The notes under the pieces: model-generated
Told to the model about the DNA's origin: nothing
Seen by the model: the letters and a program-made list of their open reading frames with translations, nothing else
Databases searched by the model: none
Shown: piece by piece, positions 20,251-28,268 of the stretch
Numbering within the stretch: the stretch's first letter is position 1
Layout: each line of letters opens with the position of its first letter
DNA from: Pseudoxanthomonas sp. CF385
Lineage (GTDB): Bacteria > Pseudomonadota > Gammaproteobacteria > Xanthomonadales > Xanthomonadaceae
Direction of reading: 5' to 3'
DNA length: 64,000 bases
Assembly (NCBI RefSeq): GCF_900104255.1
Contig: NZ_FNKZ01000001.1
Coordinates: forward strand, 1,394,001 to 1,458,000
Made by a program: the position numbers and the translations under genes

Positions 20251-20281
20251 CGGTTCGTCCTGCCTGCGGCGATGCCGGCTG

Positions 20282-20308
20282 TACGTGCGCGCCGGCGTGG
20301 CGGATGCA
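20282..20308 (-). promoter_or_regulatory. Candidate ECF-sigma promoter of the unknown secreted protein gene
   Basis: Minus strand TGCATCC (20308-20302), 16 bp, CGTA (20285-20282). The site ends about 30 bp before the ATG at 20250. It is identical in both boxes and spacing to the two neighbouring sites. Confidence 0.68.
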
Positions 20309-20317
20309 GGGCGCTGG

Positions 20318-20344
20318 TGCATCCAAGTCGCCTCCTCCCGCGTA
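20318..20344 (+). promoter_or_regulatory. Candidate autoregulatory ECF-sigma promoter
   Basis: Plus strand TGCATCC (20318-20324), 16-bp spacer, CGTA (20341-20344), about 40 bp before the sigma ATG. It is back to back with the site at 20282-20308, so the sigma gene and the secreted protein gene share a divergent promoter pair. Confidence 0.7.
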
Positions 20345-20385
20345 GACGCCGCCATCACGCACCGCAACGGGACCGCTGGCTTACC

Positions 20386-21012
20386 ATGCCATCCGACTTC
20401 ACAAGGAGATCGTCGTCCCCCGGGACGACCCGGCCGGTGTCCACGCCCACGCCTTCCCCGCGGGATGCCCACGACTGGGCCGGCGACATGGTCGCGGTCG
20501 CGCGGCTGCGCGACCGGGCCAGTTTCATGCGCCTGTACGACCACTTCATGCCGCGCCTGTGCCTTTACCTGCGCGGCCTGGGCAACGCCGACGCGGTCGC
20601 CGAGGACCTCGCGCAGGAAGCCTTGCTGCGCCTGTGGCAGCGCGCCACGACATACGACCCCCAGCATGGCGCGGTGTCGACGTGGTTGTTCCGCATCGGC
20701 CGCAACCTGCACATCGATCGCGTGCGACGCGAACCGGGCTGGGTGCAGGTGCTGGAGGAAGGCGAACCGGTGGCGGACGAGGACCTCGCCCGTCCCTTCT
20801 CGTCGGCCGAGGATTACGCCGAGCATGTCCACCTGCAGCGCCGCATCGAGGACCTGCCCGCTGTGCAGGCGCGCCTGATGCGCATGTCGTATTTCGAAGC
20901 CAAGAGCCACCAGGAGATCGCCGACGAGCTCGGCATGCCGCTGGGCACGGTGAAGTCGCACCTGCGGCGCGCATTCCTGCGCCTGCAGGGCCAGCTGAGG
21001 GGACAGTCGTGA
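20386..21012 (+). CDS. ECF sigma factor paired with ChrR-type anti-sigma (RpoE/ECF11-like)
   Basis: 208 residues. Region 2 is seen in FMRLYDHFMPRLCLYLRGLGNADAVAEDLAQEALLRLW and region 4 in the helix-turn-helix SHQEIADELGMPLGTVKSHLRRAFLRL (quoted families, not full motifs). It is followed, with a 4-bp overlap, by a zinc ChrR-like protein, the pair known from the Rhodobacter singlet-oxygen response. The ATG at 20386 has a weak ribosome binding site; a start further in is possible because the first 35 residues are low-complexity. Confidence 0.9.
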   Translation: MPSDFTRRSSSPGTTRPVSTPTPSPRDAHDWAGDMVAVARLRDRASFMRLYDHFMPRLCLYLRGLGNADAVAEDLAQEALLRLWQRATTYDPQHGAVSTWLFRIGRNLHIDRVRREPGWVQVLEEGEPVADEDLARPFSSAEDYAEHVHLQRRIEDLPAVQARLMRMSYFEAKSHQEIADELGMPLGTVKSHLRRAFLRLQGQLRGQS

Positions 21013-21680
21013 ATCCGCACCATCATCTCGACGCGTCCACCGTGGTCAGCTACGCCGCCGGCGCGCTGGCCGTGGAAATCGCGGTCGTCGCGGCCACCCA
21101 CCTGGAAACCTGCGGGCATTGCCGTGCGCGCGTACAGGACGCCGAGCGCATCGGCGGTCAGCTGGTCGAACACCAGCAGCCGGCGTTGCCGTCCGCGGGC
21201 CGGCTGGCCGATCTGCGGGCGTCCATGCTGGAGCAGCTGGAGGCGCCGATGCCCGCGACTGCGCCGCCCGCGCCGCGCAGCGCGCCCTATGAAGACGACG
21301 ACCGCCTGCCGGCGCCGCTGCATCCTTATTTCGGCCCGTCGTACCGCGCGCTGAAGTGGCGCTGGATGGCGCCGGGCGTGCACTGCATCCGGGCCACCGG
21401 CACGAAGAGCGGCACCCTGCTGATGCTGAAGATCGGCCCCGGGCGCAGCATGCCCGTGCACAGCCATGGCGGCACCGAGCTGACCCAGATCCTGCGGGGC
21501 GCCTACCACGATGCGCTGGGCCACTTCGCGCCCGGCGACGTGGCCGACCTCGACAGCGATGTCGAGCACCAGCCGGTCACCGTGCCCGGCATCGCGTGCA
21601 TCTGCGTGTCCGCGCTCGATGCGCCGCTGCGGTTCCCCGGATGGCTGGCGCGGCGGCTGCAGCCGCTGTTCAAGCTCTGA
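21009..21680 (+). CDS. ChrR-type cupin zinc anti-sigma factor
   Basis: 223 residues. The N-terminal anti-sigma domain has the ZAS motif His31-x3-Cys35-x2-Cys38 (HLETCGHC). The C-terminal half is a cupin with metal ligands in PVHSHGGTE and a later His (DVEHQPV). In ChrR the N-terminal domain holds the sigma factor and the cupin is needed for release under singlet oxygen. The GTG start overlaps the sigma TGA (GTGA), so expression is coupled. The two domains match ChrR length and order. Confidence 0.92.
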   Translation: MNPHHHLDASTVVSYAAGALAVEIAVVAATHLETCGHCRARVQDAERIGGQLVEHQQPALPSAGRLADLRASMLEQLEAPMPATAPPAPRSAPYEDDDRLPAPLHPYFGPSYRALKWRWMAPGVHCIRATGTKSGTLLMLKIGPGRSMPVHSHGGTELTQILRGAYHDALGHFAPGDVADLDSDVEHQPVTVPGIACICVSALDAPLRFPGWLARRLQPLFKL

Positions 21681-21690
21681 CCGCGCGAAA

Positions 21691-21709
21691 CGGGACGCGC
21701 GGCGTCCCG
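21691..21709 (+). terminator. Hairpin after the sigma/anti-sigma unit
   Basis: An 8-bp perfect stem, CGGGACGC/GCGTCCCG, with a 3-nt loop lies 11 bp after the chrR-like stop. No T-run follows, so it may be a pause or RNA-end site rather than a strict intrinsic terminator. Confidence 0.5.
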
Positions 21710-21828
21710 TCCCGTCGGCCTCATCGGCGCCGCAGGTCGGCGCTGCGGGACAACCGCGGGCAGGGTCCGCCATGGCGAGGGGATTGCGCTACGCTGGCCG
21801 TATCGAATCCCACCCGCGAGTGCGTGCC

Positions 21829-22746
21829 ATGGCAAAGCCACGGATCTTCCTGGGGTCGTCGGGCAAGCAGACGAAGCTGCTGCAGGCGTTGACGCGCGGA
21901 CTGGAAGAGGTCGCCGACGTCGAGCCGTGGACCGCCACGTTCAATCCCGGCACCACCACACTGGGACGGTTGCTGGAGCTGACCCGGCAGGTGGATTTCG
22001 CCGCGTTCGTATTCGCGCAGGACGACTGGACCACGCGTACGCCGGCGCTGGACGAGGCCGCACCCGGGCAGGCCTCGCCGCGCGACAACGTCGTGTTCGA
22101 AGCGGGCCTGTTCGGCGGCGTGCTGGGCATGCGCCGCACCTTCATCCTGCACGCCAGCGGCGCCAAGCTGCCGACCGACCTGCTGGGCCTGACCTGCGTG
22201 CGCTACGAAGGCGCGGGCACGGCGGCGGAGACCAAGGCCATATGCCAGAAGCTGCGCAACGCCATCCAGAGCGAAGGCCAGGCCTCGCGCGTCGAAGGCA
22301 CCTGGTGGCAGTTCTCGCTGACGCAGCGCAGCGAGAAGGAACCTTCGGCGCTCGGACTGGTGCGACTCGTGCGCAACCGCGCCGGCGCGCTGGAAATGAA
22401 AGGCAGCGCCTGGCATCCGGATGGCAGCCTGTCGGCCCGCTACTGGAGCGAGGCCGTGCGGGAGAAGGAAGACGGTTCGGCCGTCTTCTACTACTGGAAA
22501 GGCGAGCGCCCGCTGCATCCGGACGCGCCGCAGCTGGAAGGCACGGGCGAAATCCGGCTGGAATCCGCCGAGCGCGCCACCGGGTACTTCACCACCCGCG
22601 GCGACGAGGTCAACGCCCGCACGGCCGGCATCTACCTGCACGCCGAACCGGAGGAGATCGCGATCCTGGACGGGCGCGACGACCGTCAGCGTGCGACGCT
22701 GATCGCGGACCGGTTGGCGCACTGGAAGTCGATCCTCAGCGTGTAG
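21829..22746 (+). CDS. TIR-like (CAP12/Pycsar-type) nucleotide-binding protein with STALD-like C-terminal domain
   Basis: 305 residues. Residues 3-150 match the TIR-like domain of the CAP12/Pycsar effector family: PRIFLGSSGKQ at the start, FAAFVFAQDDW, and NVVFEAGLFGG, whose Glu91 is the candidate NAD-cleaving residue. Residues about 158-300 are beta-rich (TWWQF, SARYWSE, YYWKGERPL) and look like the lipocalin-like STALD domain that accompanies TIR and Sir2 in predicted nucleotide-signalling systems. No cyclase or partner gene adjoins it. A start at 21772 would add 19 unrelated residues; 21829 puts the ATG at the TIR strand. Confidence 0.8.
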   Translation: MAKPRIFLGSSGKQTKLLQALTRGLEEVADVEPWTATFNPGTTTLGRLLELTRQVDFAAFVFAQDDWTTRTPALDEAAPGQASPRDNVVFEAGLFGGVLGMRRTFILHASGAKLPTDLLGLTCVRYEGAGTAAETKAICQKLRNAIQSEGQASRVEGTWWQFSLTQRSEKEPSALGLVRLVRNRAGALEMKGSAWHPDGSLSARYWSEAVREKEDGSAVFYYWKGERPLHPDAPQLEGTGEIRLESAERATGYFTTRGDEVNARTAGIYLHAEPEEIAILDGRDDRQRATLIADRLAHWKSILSV

Positions 22747-22887
22747 CGCCACGCGCACCGTCTTCACGGACAGCGGCTGCGCATCGCTGCCCTCGATCGT
22801 GCCCATTCCGTTCAGACAACGCATGCAGGCGGGGTCGCGCGCGCGTTCCGTCTCATCGCGCGAGAGGCCGTTGGCTAGAATGGCGGC

Positions 22888-24138
22888 ATGCAATTGAAGG
22901 ACAAGCTCGCGATCCTCGCCGATGCGGCCAAGTACGACGCTTCGTGCGCGTCGAGTGGCGCGGGCAAGCGGCACTCGCTGGGCAAGGGCGGCATCGGCAG
23001 CACCGAGGGCATGGGCATCTGCCATTCGTACACGCCGGACGGGCGCTGCGTTTCGCTGCTGAAGATCCTGCTGACCAACTTCTGCATCTACGACTGCGCG
23101 TACTGCGTCAACCGCGTGTCCAGCAACGTCCCGCGCGCGCGCTTCGCCACCGCCGAAGTGGTGCGGCTGACGCTGGAGTTCTACAAGCGCAACTACATCG
23201 AAGGCCTGTTCCTCTCCAGCGGCATCATCCGCAACGGCGACTACACGATGGAGCAGATGGTCGAAGTGGCGCGCAGCCTGCGCGAGGACCATCGCTTCGC
23301 CGGCTATATCCACCTCAAGACCATTCCCGAGGCCTCGCCGGAGCTGCTGGCCGCCGCGGGCCGCTATGCCGACCGCCTCAGCATCAACGTCGAGCTGCCG
23401 ACCGAGGCGGGACTGAAACAGCTCGCGCCGCAGAAGGAAGCGCAGGGCATCCGGGACGCGATGGGCGAGCTGCACTGGCGCATCCAGGCGGCGAAACCGG
23501 ACAGGAAGGAGGCGCAGCCGAAGCGCAAGCGGCCCCCGAAATTCGCACCGGCCGGGCAGAGCACGCAGATGATCGTCGGCGCCGATGCGGCCGACGACCG
23601 CGCCATCCTCACCAGCAGCGATGCGCTCTACCGCCAGTTCCGCATGCGCCGCGTGTACTACTCCGCCTTCAGCCCGATCCCGGATGCGTCCACGCACCTG
23701 CCGCTGCGGGCACCGCCGCTGCAGCGCGAACACCGCCTCTACCAGGCGGACTGGCTGCTGCGCTTCTACGGCTTCGACGTGAAGGAGATCGTCGACGACA
23801 CGCCGGGCCAGGACGGCATGCTCGACCTGGATGTCGATCCCAAGCTCGCCTGGGCGCTGCGCCACCCGGATCGTTTCCCGGTCGACCTCAACGCGGCGCC
23901 GCGCGAGATGTTGCTGCGCGTGCCCGGGCTGGGCGCGCGCAACGTGCAGCGCATCGTCGATTCGCGCCGTCAGGGCAGGTTGCGCGTGGCGGACCTGGCG
24001 CGACTGCGCGCGCCGCTGCAGAAGGTGTTGCCGTTCGTGGTGCTGATCGACCACCACCCGCGGCAACGACTCGACGATCCTGTCCGCTTGCGTCGCGAGC
24101 TCGCGCCGGCGCCGCGCCAGGCCGATCTGTTCGGCTGA
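22888..24138 (+). CDS. Putative DNA modification/repair radical SAM protein (TIGR03916 type)
   Basis: 416 residues. The radical SAM cluster motif is C66-x3-C70-x2-C73 (CIYDCAYC), with further cysteines at 20, 45 and 54. The C-terminal part has a helix-hairpin-helix segment (LLRVPGLGARNVQRIV), as in DNA repair proteins. This family is always followed by a TIGR03915-type gene, as here, 9 bp downstream. The reaction is unknown; acting on a modified base in DNA is an inference from the HhH motif and partner. Confidence 0.93.
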   Translation: MQLKDKLAILADAAKYDASCASSGAGKRHSLGKGGIGSTEGMGICHSYTPDGRCVSLLKILLTNFCIYDCAYCVNRVSSNVPRARFATAEVVRLTLEFYKRNYIEGLFLSSGIIRNGDYTMEQMVEVARSLREDHRFAGYIHLKTIPEASPELLAAAGRYADRLSINVELPTEAGLKQLAPQKEAQGIRDAMGELHWRIQAAKPDRKEAQPKRKRPPKFAPAGQSTQMIVGADAADDRAILTSSDALYRQFRMRRVYYSAFSPIPDASTHLPLRAPPLQREHRLYQADWLLRFYGFDVKEIVDDTPGQDGMLDLDVDPKLAWALRHPDRFPVDLNAAPREMLLRVPGLGARNVQRIVDSRRQGRLRVADLARLRAPLQKVLPFVVLIDHHPRQRLDDPVRLRRELAPAPRQADLFG

Positions 24139-24147
24139 GGCGTCGGA

Positions 24148-24969
24148 ATGTTCCGCGCCACCGTGATGCCTGCCTGGGACGTGGACGCATGGCGCACGCA
24201 GGCGCGTCACGCCTGGGAAGCGGAACTGCCGCCGGAATCCGTCGAATGGCAGGCCGATGCGCAGGGCGAATTGCTTGCGGCGGCTGCCGTGATGGATCAA
24301 ACCGGACGTCGCACGGGGCTGGCGGTGCCCGCAGCGTTCATGGCGTTCGCGGCATCGGTGCTGTGTCATCGGGATATCGGCAGGCACGCGTTGCTGTATC
24401 GCCTGCTCTGGCGGATCGGCAACGGCGAGCGTGCGCTGCTCGATCGCGCCACCGATATCGATGTGCATCGCGCGACCCGCTGGTCACAGGCCGTGCGGCG
24501 CGACACGCACAAGATGAAGGCCTTCGTGCGCTTCCGCCAGGTCGAAGGCGAAGAAAACACCTACATCGCGTGGTTCGAGCCGGACCATTACATCGTCGAC
24601 CGGGTCGCGCCGTTCTTCATGCGCCGCTTCGCCGGCATGCGCTGGGCAATCCTGACGCCGTATCGCAGCGTGCAATGGGACGGGACCGACCTGTGGGCGG
24701 GTGACGGCGCGCAACGCGCGGATGCGCCGGCCGATGATGCCGAAGACGCGCTGTGGCGCACCTACTACGCCAACATCTTCAATCCGGCGCGACTCAACAC
24801 CCGGATGATGCGGCAGGAGATGCCGCAGAAATACTGGAAGCACCTGCCTGAAGCGCACCTGCTGCCGGACCTGATACGCGACGCCGGCCGCCGCGTGCGC
24901 GAGATGGACGAACGCGAGGCGCAGGCGCCGCGTCGGCGCATCCCGGCGCGCAAGCCGCCTTCGCGGTGA
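24148..24969 (+). CDS. TIGR03915-family putative DNA repair/metabolism protein (DUF4130)
   Basis: 273 residues. The conserved block VRRDTHKMKAFVRFR followed by YIAWFEPDHYIVDRVAPFF identifies the DUF4130 family. In many bacteria this domain is fused to a UdgX-type uracil-DNA glycosylase; the glycosylase part is absent here and the protein ends with a basic tail. It forms a pair with the radical SAM gene. Confidence 0.9.
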   Translation: MFRATVMPAWDVDAWRTQARHAWEAELPPESVEWQADAQGELLAAAAVMDQTGRRTGLAVPAAFMAFAASVLCHRDIGRHALLYRLLWRIGNGERALLDRATDIDVHRATRWSQAVRRDTHKMKAFVRFRQVEGEENTYIAWFEPDHYIVDRVAPFFMRRFAGMRWAILTPYRSVQWDGTDLWAGDGAQRADAPADDAEDALWRTYYANIFNPARLNTRMMRQEMPQKYWKHLPEAHLLPDLIRDAGRRVREMDEREAQAPRRRIPARKPPSR

Positions 24970-24994
24970 CGAAGGCGACCGCGGTCCGCCTTAC

Positions 24995-26008
24995 TCAGGC
25001 GCCACCCGGCAGCGGCGCGTCGGCATGCACCAGACCCGCGCTGCGCAGGTCGCGCCAGAAACCGGCGGGGACGACTTCCTTCAGCGCCGCGCTGTCTTCA
25101 GCGATGCGGTCGGGCTTGCTGGCGCCGGGAATAACCGCCGCGACGGCCGGATTGGCCAGCGCGAACTGCAGGCCGGCAGCCTTCATGCTGATGCCGTACC
25201 GATCGGCGAGCGCCTTGATGCGCGCCACCTTGTCGAGGATCTGCGACGTGGCCGGCGCGTATTCGAAGTTCGGGCCGCCGACCAGCGCACCGGAGCTGTA
25301 AGGGCCGCCGACCACGATGCCCAGCCCACGCTCGGCGACCTTCGGCATCACCCGCTGCAACGCACGCGCGTGGTCGAGCAGCGTGTAGCGCCCGGCCAGC
25401 AGGAAGCCGTCCGGGCGCGGCCCGTCCAGTTCCAGCAGCAGTTCGATCGGTTCGACCCGGTTCACACCGAGTCCCCAGGCCTTGATGGTGCCTTCATCAC
25501 GGAGGCGGTCCAGCGCCTTGAACGCACCGGTACGCGCCTGTTCGAACATCGACAGCCACTCGTCGCCGTAGAAGTCCTGCGCGATGTCGTGGACCCAGGC
25601 GATCTCGATGCGATCGGTCTTCAGCCGCTTCAGGCTGTCCTCGATCGAACGCAAGGTGGCGTCATAGGAATAGTCGTTGACGATCTTGTTGGGACGACCG
25701 TACTTGAATACGTCGCCTTTCTCGCCGAGATCGCGGGCGTTGATGTCCTCGACTTCGTCCAGGATCAGCCGGCCGACCTTGGTGCTGATGACGTAGGCGT
25801 CGCGCGGTTTGTCGGCCAGCGCGTCGCCCATGCGGATCTCCGCCAGGCCGGCGCCATAGAAGGGCGCGTTGTCGAAGTAGCGGATGCCGTCGTTCCAGGC
25901 GGCCTCGACGGTGGCGCGCGCTTCGGCTTCCGGGATGTCGCGGAACATGTTGCCGAGCGGGGCGGTGCCGAAACCGAGCTTGCCGGGAAGCAGGTCGTGG
26001 AGGGACAT
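24995..26008 (-). CDS. Aldo/keto reductase (D-threo-aldose/pyridoxal dehydrogenase type)
   Basis: 337 residues of a TIM-barrel AKR. Visible are GFGTAPLGNMF, the catalytic region RYFDNAPFYGAGLAE with Asp and Tyr, then ISTKVGR (Lys), and VHD instead of the more common VH(D/S). Near the C-terminus VIPGASKPDRIAED is the NADP-binding segment. The family oxidises or reduces sugars or pyridoxal with NAD(P). It follows the OYE gene by 46 bp on the same strand. Confidence 0.92.
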   Translation of the reverse strand: MSLHDLLPGKLGFGTAPLGNMFRDIPEAEARATVEAAWNDGIRYFDNAPFYGAGLAEIRMGDALADKPRDAYVISTKVGRLILDEVEDINARDLGEKGDVFKYGRPNKIVNDYSYDATLRSIEDSLKRLKTDRIEIAWVHDIAQDFYGDEWLSMFEQARTGAFKALDRLRDEGTIKAWGLGVNRVEPIELLLELDGPRPDGFLLAGRYTLLDHARALQRVMPKVAERGLGIVVGGPYSSGALVGGPNFEYAPATSQILDKVARIKALADRYGISMKAAGLQFALANPAVAAVIPGASKPDRIAEDSAALKEVVPAGFWRDLRSAGLVHADAPLPGGA

Positions 26009-26054
26009 GGTGGACTCCTGAGGGATCGGGATGGAAGGAAGAGGGATGTCGGGA

Positions 26055-27152
26055 TCAGGCCGCGTGCGCCTGCGGTGCAGTGAACTGCGTATAGCCTTCC
26101 GCGCCACCGCCGAAGTAGCCGGCCGTCGGCGCGTCGAACAGCGGGCTGTCGTCACGCAGGCGTTCGACCAGATCGGGGTTGCCGATGAACGGCTTGCCGA
26201 ACGCGATCATGTCCGCATGGCCACCGGCGGTGGCATCGAGCGCGCGCTGGCGGTCGTAGCCGTTGTTGGCGAGGTAGGCGCCGCCGAACGCGTCGCGCAG
26301 TGCCTTGACGTCGAAGTCGTCGGCGCCGTTGCCGGCATGCAACTGGCCTTCGACCACGTGCAGGTAGGCCAGGCCCATTTCGCCGAGGCGGCGGGCGACG
26401 TAGAGATGCGTCTCCATCGTGTGGCTGTCCAGCGGCGTGTCGCCGACCGCGGTGGACAGAGGCGACAGGCGCAGGCCTACGCGATCCGCACCCCAGACGC
26501 CGGCGACGGCGGCAGTGACTTCAAGCAGCAGCCGTGTGCGGTTCTCGAGCGAGCCGCCATAACGGTCGTCGCGACGGTTGGTGCTGTCGCGCAGGAACTG
26601 TTCCAGCAGGTAACCGTTGGCGGCGTGCACTTCCACGCCATCGAAGCCGGCATCCTTTGCCCGCTGCGCGGCCTGGCGGTAGTCCTCGATGATGCCGGCG
26701 ATCTCGTCGGTGGCCAGGGCGCGCGGCATCGACGGCGGCACGTGGCCGGCCTCGGTGAAGACGCTGCCGCCGGCCTGGATCGCGGAGGGGGCCACCGGGG
26801 CGCCGCCACCTTCCTGCAGGCTGGTATGCGACATGCGGCCTACGTGCCAGAGCTGCACCACGATGCGGCCGCCCCGGGCATGCACGGCGTCGGTAACCGG
26901 CTTCCATGCGGCTACATGCTCATCCGAGTGGAGGCCCGGCGTGTAGGCGTAGCCGCGGCCTTGGCGGGAGATGTTGGTGGCCTCGGTAATGATCAGGCCG
27001 GCCGAGGCGCGCTGGCCGTAGTAGTCGACGGCCAGCGGGGTCTGCACGCCGTCCATGCCGGCGCGCGAGCGGGTGAGCGGCGCCATGGCGATGCGGTTGC
27101 GGACCTCGATGGCGCCCAGGCGGATGGGGGAGAACAGGGCGGCGGATGACAT
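26055..27152 (-). CDS. Old yellow enzyme, alkene (N-ethylmaleimide-type) reductase
   Basis: 365 residues. FMN-barrel motifs are intact: RNRIAMAPLTRSRA near the start, QLWHVGRMSH, the catalytic-region VEVHAANGYLLEQFLRD, and FGKPFIGNPDL. It reduces activated C=C bonds with NADPH and often handles electrophiles. It is divergent from a LysR regulator whose operator-like palindrome lies between them, and it is followed by an aldo/keto reductase, so this looks like a reactive-carbonyl detoxification unit. Confidence 0.95.
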   Translation of the reverse strand: MSSAALFSPIRLGAIEVRNRIAMAPLTRSRAGMDGVQTPLAVDYYGQRASAGLIITEATNISRQGRGYAYTPGLHSDEHVAAWKPVTDAVHARGGRIVVQLWHVGRMSHTSLQEGGGAPVAPSAIQAGGSVFTEAGHVPPSMPRALATDEIAGIIEDYRQAAQRAKDAGFDGVEVHAANGYLLEQFLRDSTNRRDDRYGGSLENRTRLLLEVTAAVAGVWGADRVGLRLSPLSTAVGDTPLDSHTMETHLYVARRLGEMGLAYLHVVEGQLHAGNGADDFDVKALRDAFGGAYLANNGYDRQRALDATAGGHADMIAFGKPFIGNPDLVERLRDDSPLFDAPTAGYFGGGAEGYTQFTAPQAHAA

Positions 27153-27267
27153 GGCGGACTCCAGAGGGGGCGGTGCGGGGAGGAGAGGCGCCTTCGCTTG
27201 CCGGTCCGGCGCCTCGCCGGGATGGACACAGCCTGCGCGCCGCCAAGGCATTCAGCCAATTTATTTG

Positions 27268-27293
27268 TTGAATTCCAGATATATGGAATCCAA
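27268..27293. promoter_or_regulatory. LysR-type operator between OYE gene and regulator
   Basis: An AT-rich inverted repeat, TTGAATTCCA-N6-TGGAATCCAA with one mismatch, lies in an otherwise GC-rich gap. It ends 10 bp before the LysR ATG and about 116 bp before the OYE start, suited to autorepression and divergent control. Confidence 0.7.
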
Positions 27294-27302
27294 TATGACT
27301 GC

Positions 27303-28217
27303 ATGCGTTACGACCTCAACCTGTTGCCCGTCTTCCTGGCGCTGATGGACGAGCGCAACGTGACCCGCGCCGCAGTGCGGCTGGGCATCACCCAGCCCGC
27401 GCTGTCGAATGCGCTGGTGCGCATGCGCGAGATGCTGCAGGACCCGTTGTTCATCCGCGAGCGCTACGGCATGCAGCCGACGCAGAAGGCGATCGAGCTG
27501 GCGCCCGGCATCGCCGCCGCACTGTCGCAGATGGATGCGCTGGTGCTCGGACAGCGGCAGTTCGACCCGGCGAAGGAGGAGCGGCTGTTCACGCTGGCGC
27601 CGAACAGCTACTTCGAATTCGTACTGGTGCCGGCCATCGCCGCGCGGCTGCGCGAGCGTGCGCCCGGCATCCGGCTGCGGCTGGTGCCGTTCGGCACCGA
27701 TCTGGCCGAGACGGGCGCCATTTCGGGCGAAACCGCGCTGGTGCTGGGCCGGTTCGTCGAGCCTCCCGACAACCTGGTCGTGCAGCATCTGGCGGACGAT
27801 GGGGTGGCGTGCGTGGTGCGTGCCGACCATCCCGTGGTCAACAAGCGCTTGTCCAAGGCGCAATACGAGCAATTGCGGCACGTCAACGTGGTGCCGCCGG
27901 GCAAGCTGCGCGCCGGGCTGTTCCAGGCCCTGGAGAAGCAGGGGCTAAGGCGTAACGTCGCCGTGTCGGTGACGCACTTCCTGTCGATTCCCGAGCTGGT
28001 CGCGGCGACCGATTACTGCGCCACGCTGCCGAAGCTGATCTGTGCGCAGTTGGCGCGCGATCCGCGCCTGAAGGTGCTGCCCGCACCGGTGGACCTGGGC
28101 ACGTTCCCGCTGGAGATGGCGTGGCATGTGCGCTATCGCCACGATCCTGCCCACCAGTGGTTGCGCGCGCTGGTCGCGGAGGTGGCGAAGGACGTCGCGC
28201 GAGGCAGGAAGCCCTGA
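27303..28217 (+). CDS. LysR-family transcriptional regulator
   Basis: 304 residues. The N-terminal winged helix-turn-helix (VFLALMDERNVTRAAVRLGITQPALS) is followed by an effector domain. It lies divergent from the OYE/AKR unit with the palindrome at 27268-27293 between them, so it likely controls that unit. A start at 27303 gives the usual LysR N-terminus (MRYDLNLLPVF). Confidence 0.93.
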   Translation: MRYDLNLLPVFLALMDERNVTRAAVRLGITQPALSNALVRMREMLQDPLFIRERYGMQPTQKAIELAPGIAAALSQMDALVLGQRQFDPAKEERLFTLAPNSYFEFVLVPAIAARLRERAPGIRLRLVPFGTDLAETGAISGETALVLGRFVEPPDNLVVQHLADDGVACVVRADHPVVNKRLSKAQYEQLRHVNVVPPGKLRAGLFQALEKQGLRRNVAVSVTHFLSIPELVAATDYCATLPKLICAQLARDPRLKVLPAPVDLGTFPLEMAWHVRYRHDPAHQWLRALVAEVAKDVARGRKP

Positions 28218-28224
28218 CAACGGA

Positions 28225-28253
28225 ATGCCGGCGCCCTTTCGGGACGCCGGCAT
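28225..28253. terminator. Bidirectional hairpin between convergent LysR and TonB-receptor genes
   Basis: A 9-bp perfect stem, ATGCCGGCG/CGCCGGCAT, with an 11-nt loop fills the 51-bp gap between two converging genes. There is no long T-run. Confidence 0.6.
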
Positions 28254-28268
28254 CCGGTTACCGCGGTA

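Noticed and set aside
21927..24704. 925-codon plus-strand frame across two genes
   Set aside because: It overlaps the TIR-like and radical SAM genes in another frame and is Arg/Gly-rich; a shadow.
21829..24969. Complete Pycsar or CBASS system
   Set aside because: No nucleotide cyclase, cNMP-binding or ancillary gene is near; only an effector-like protein is present.
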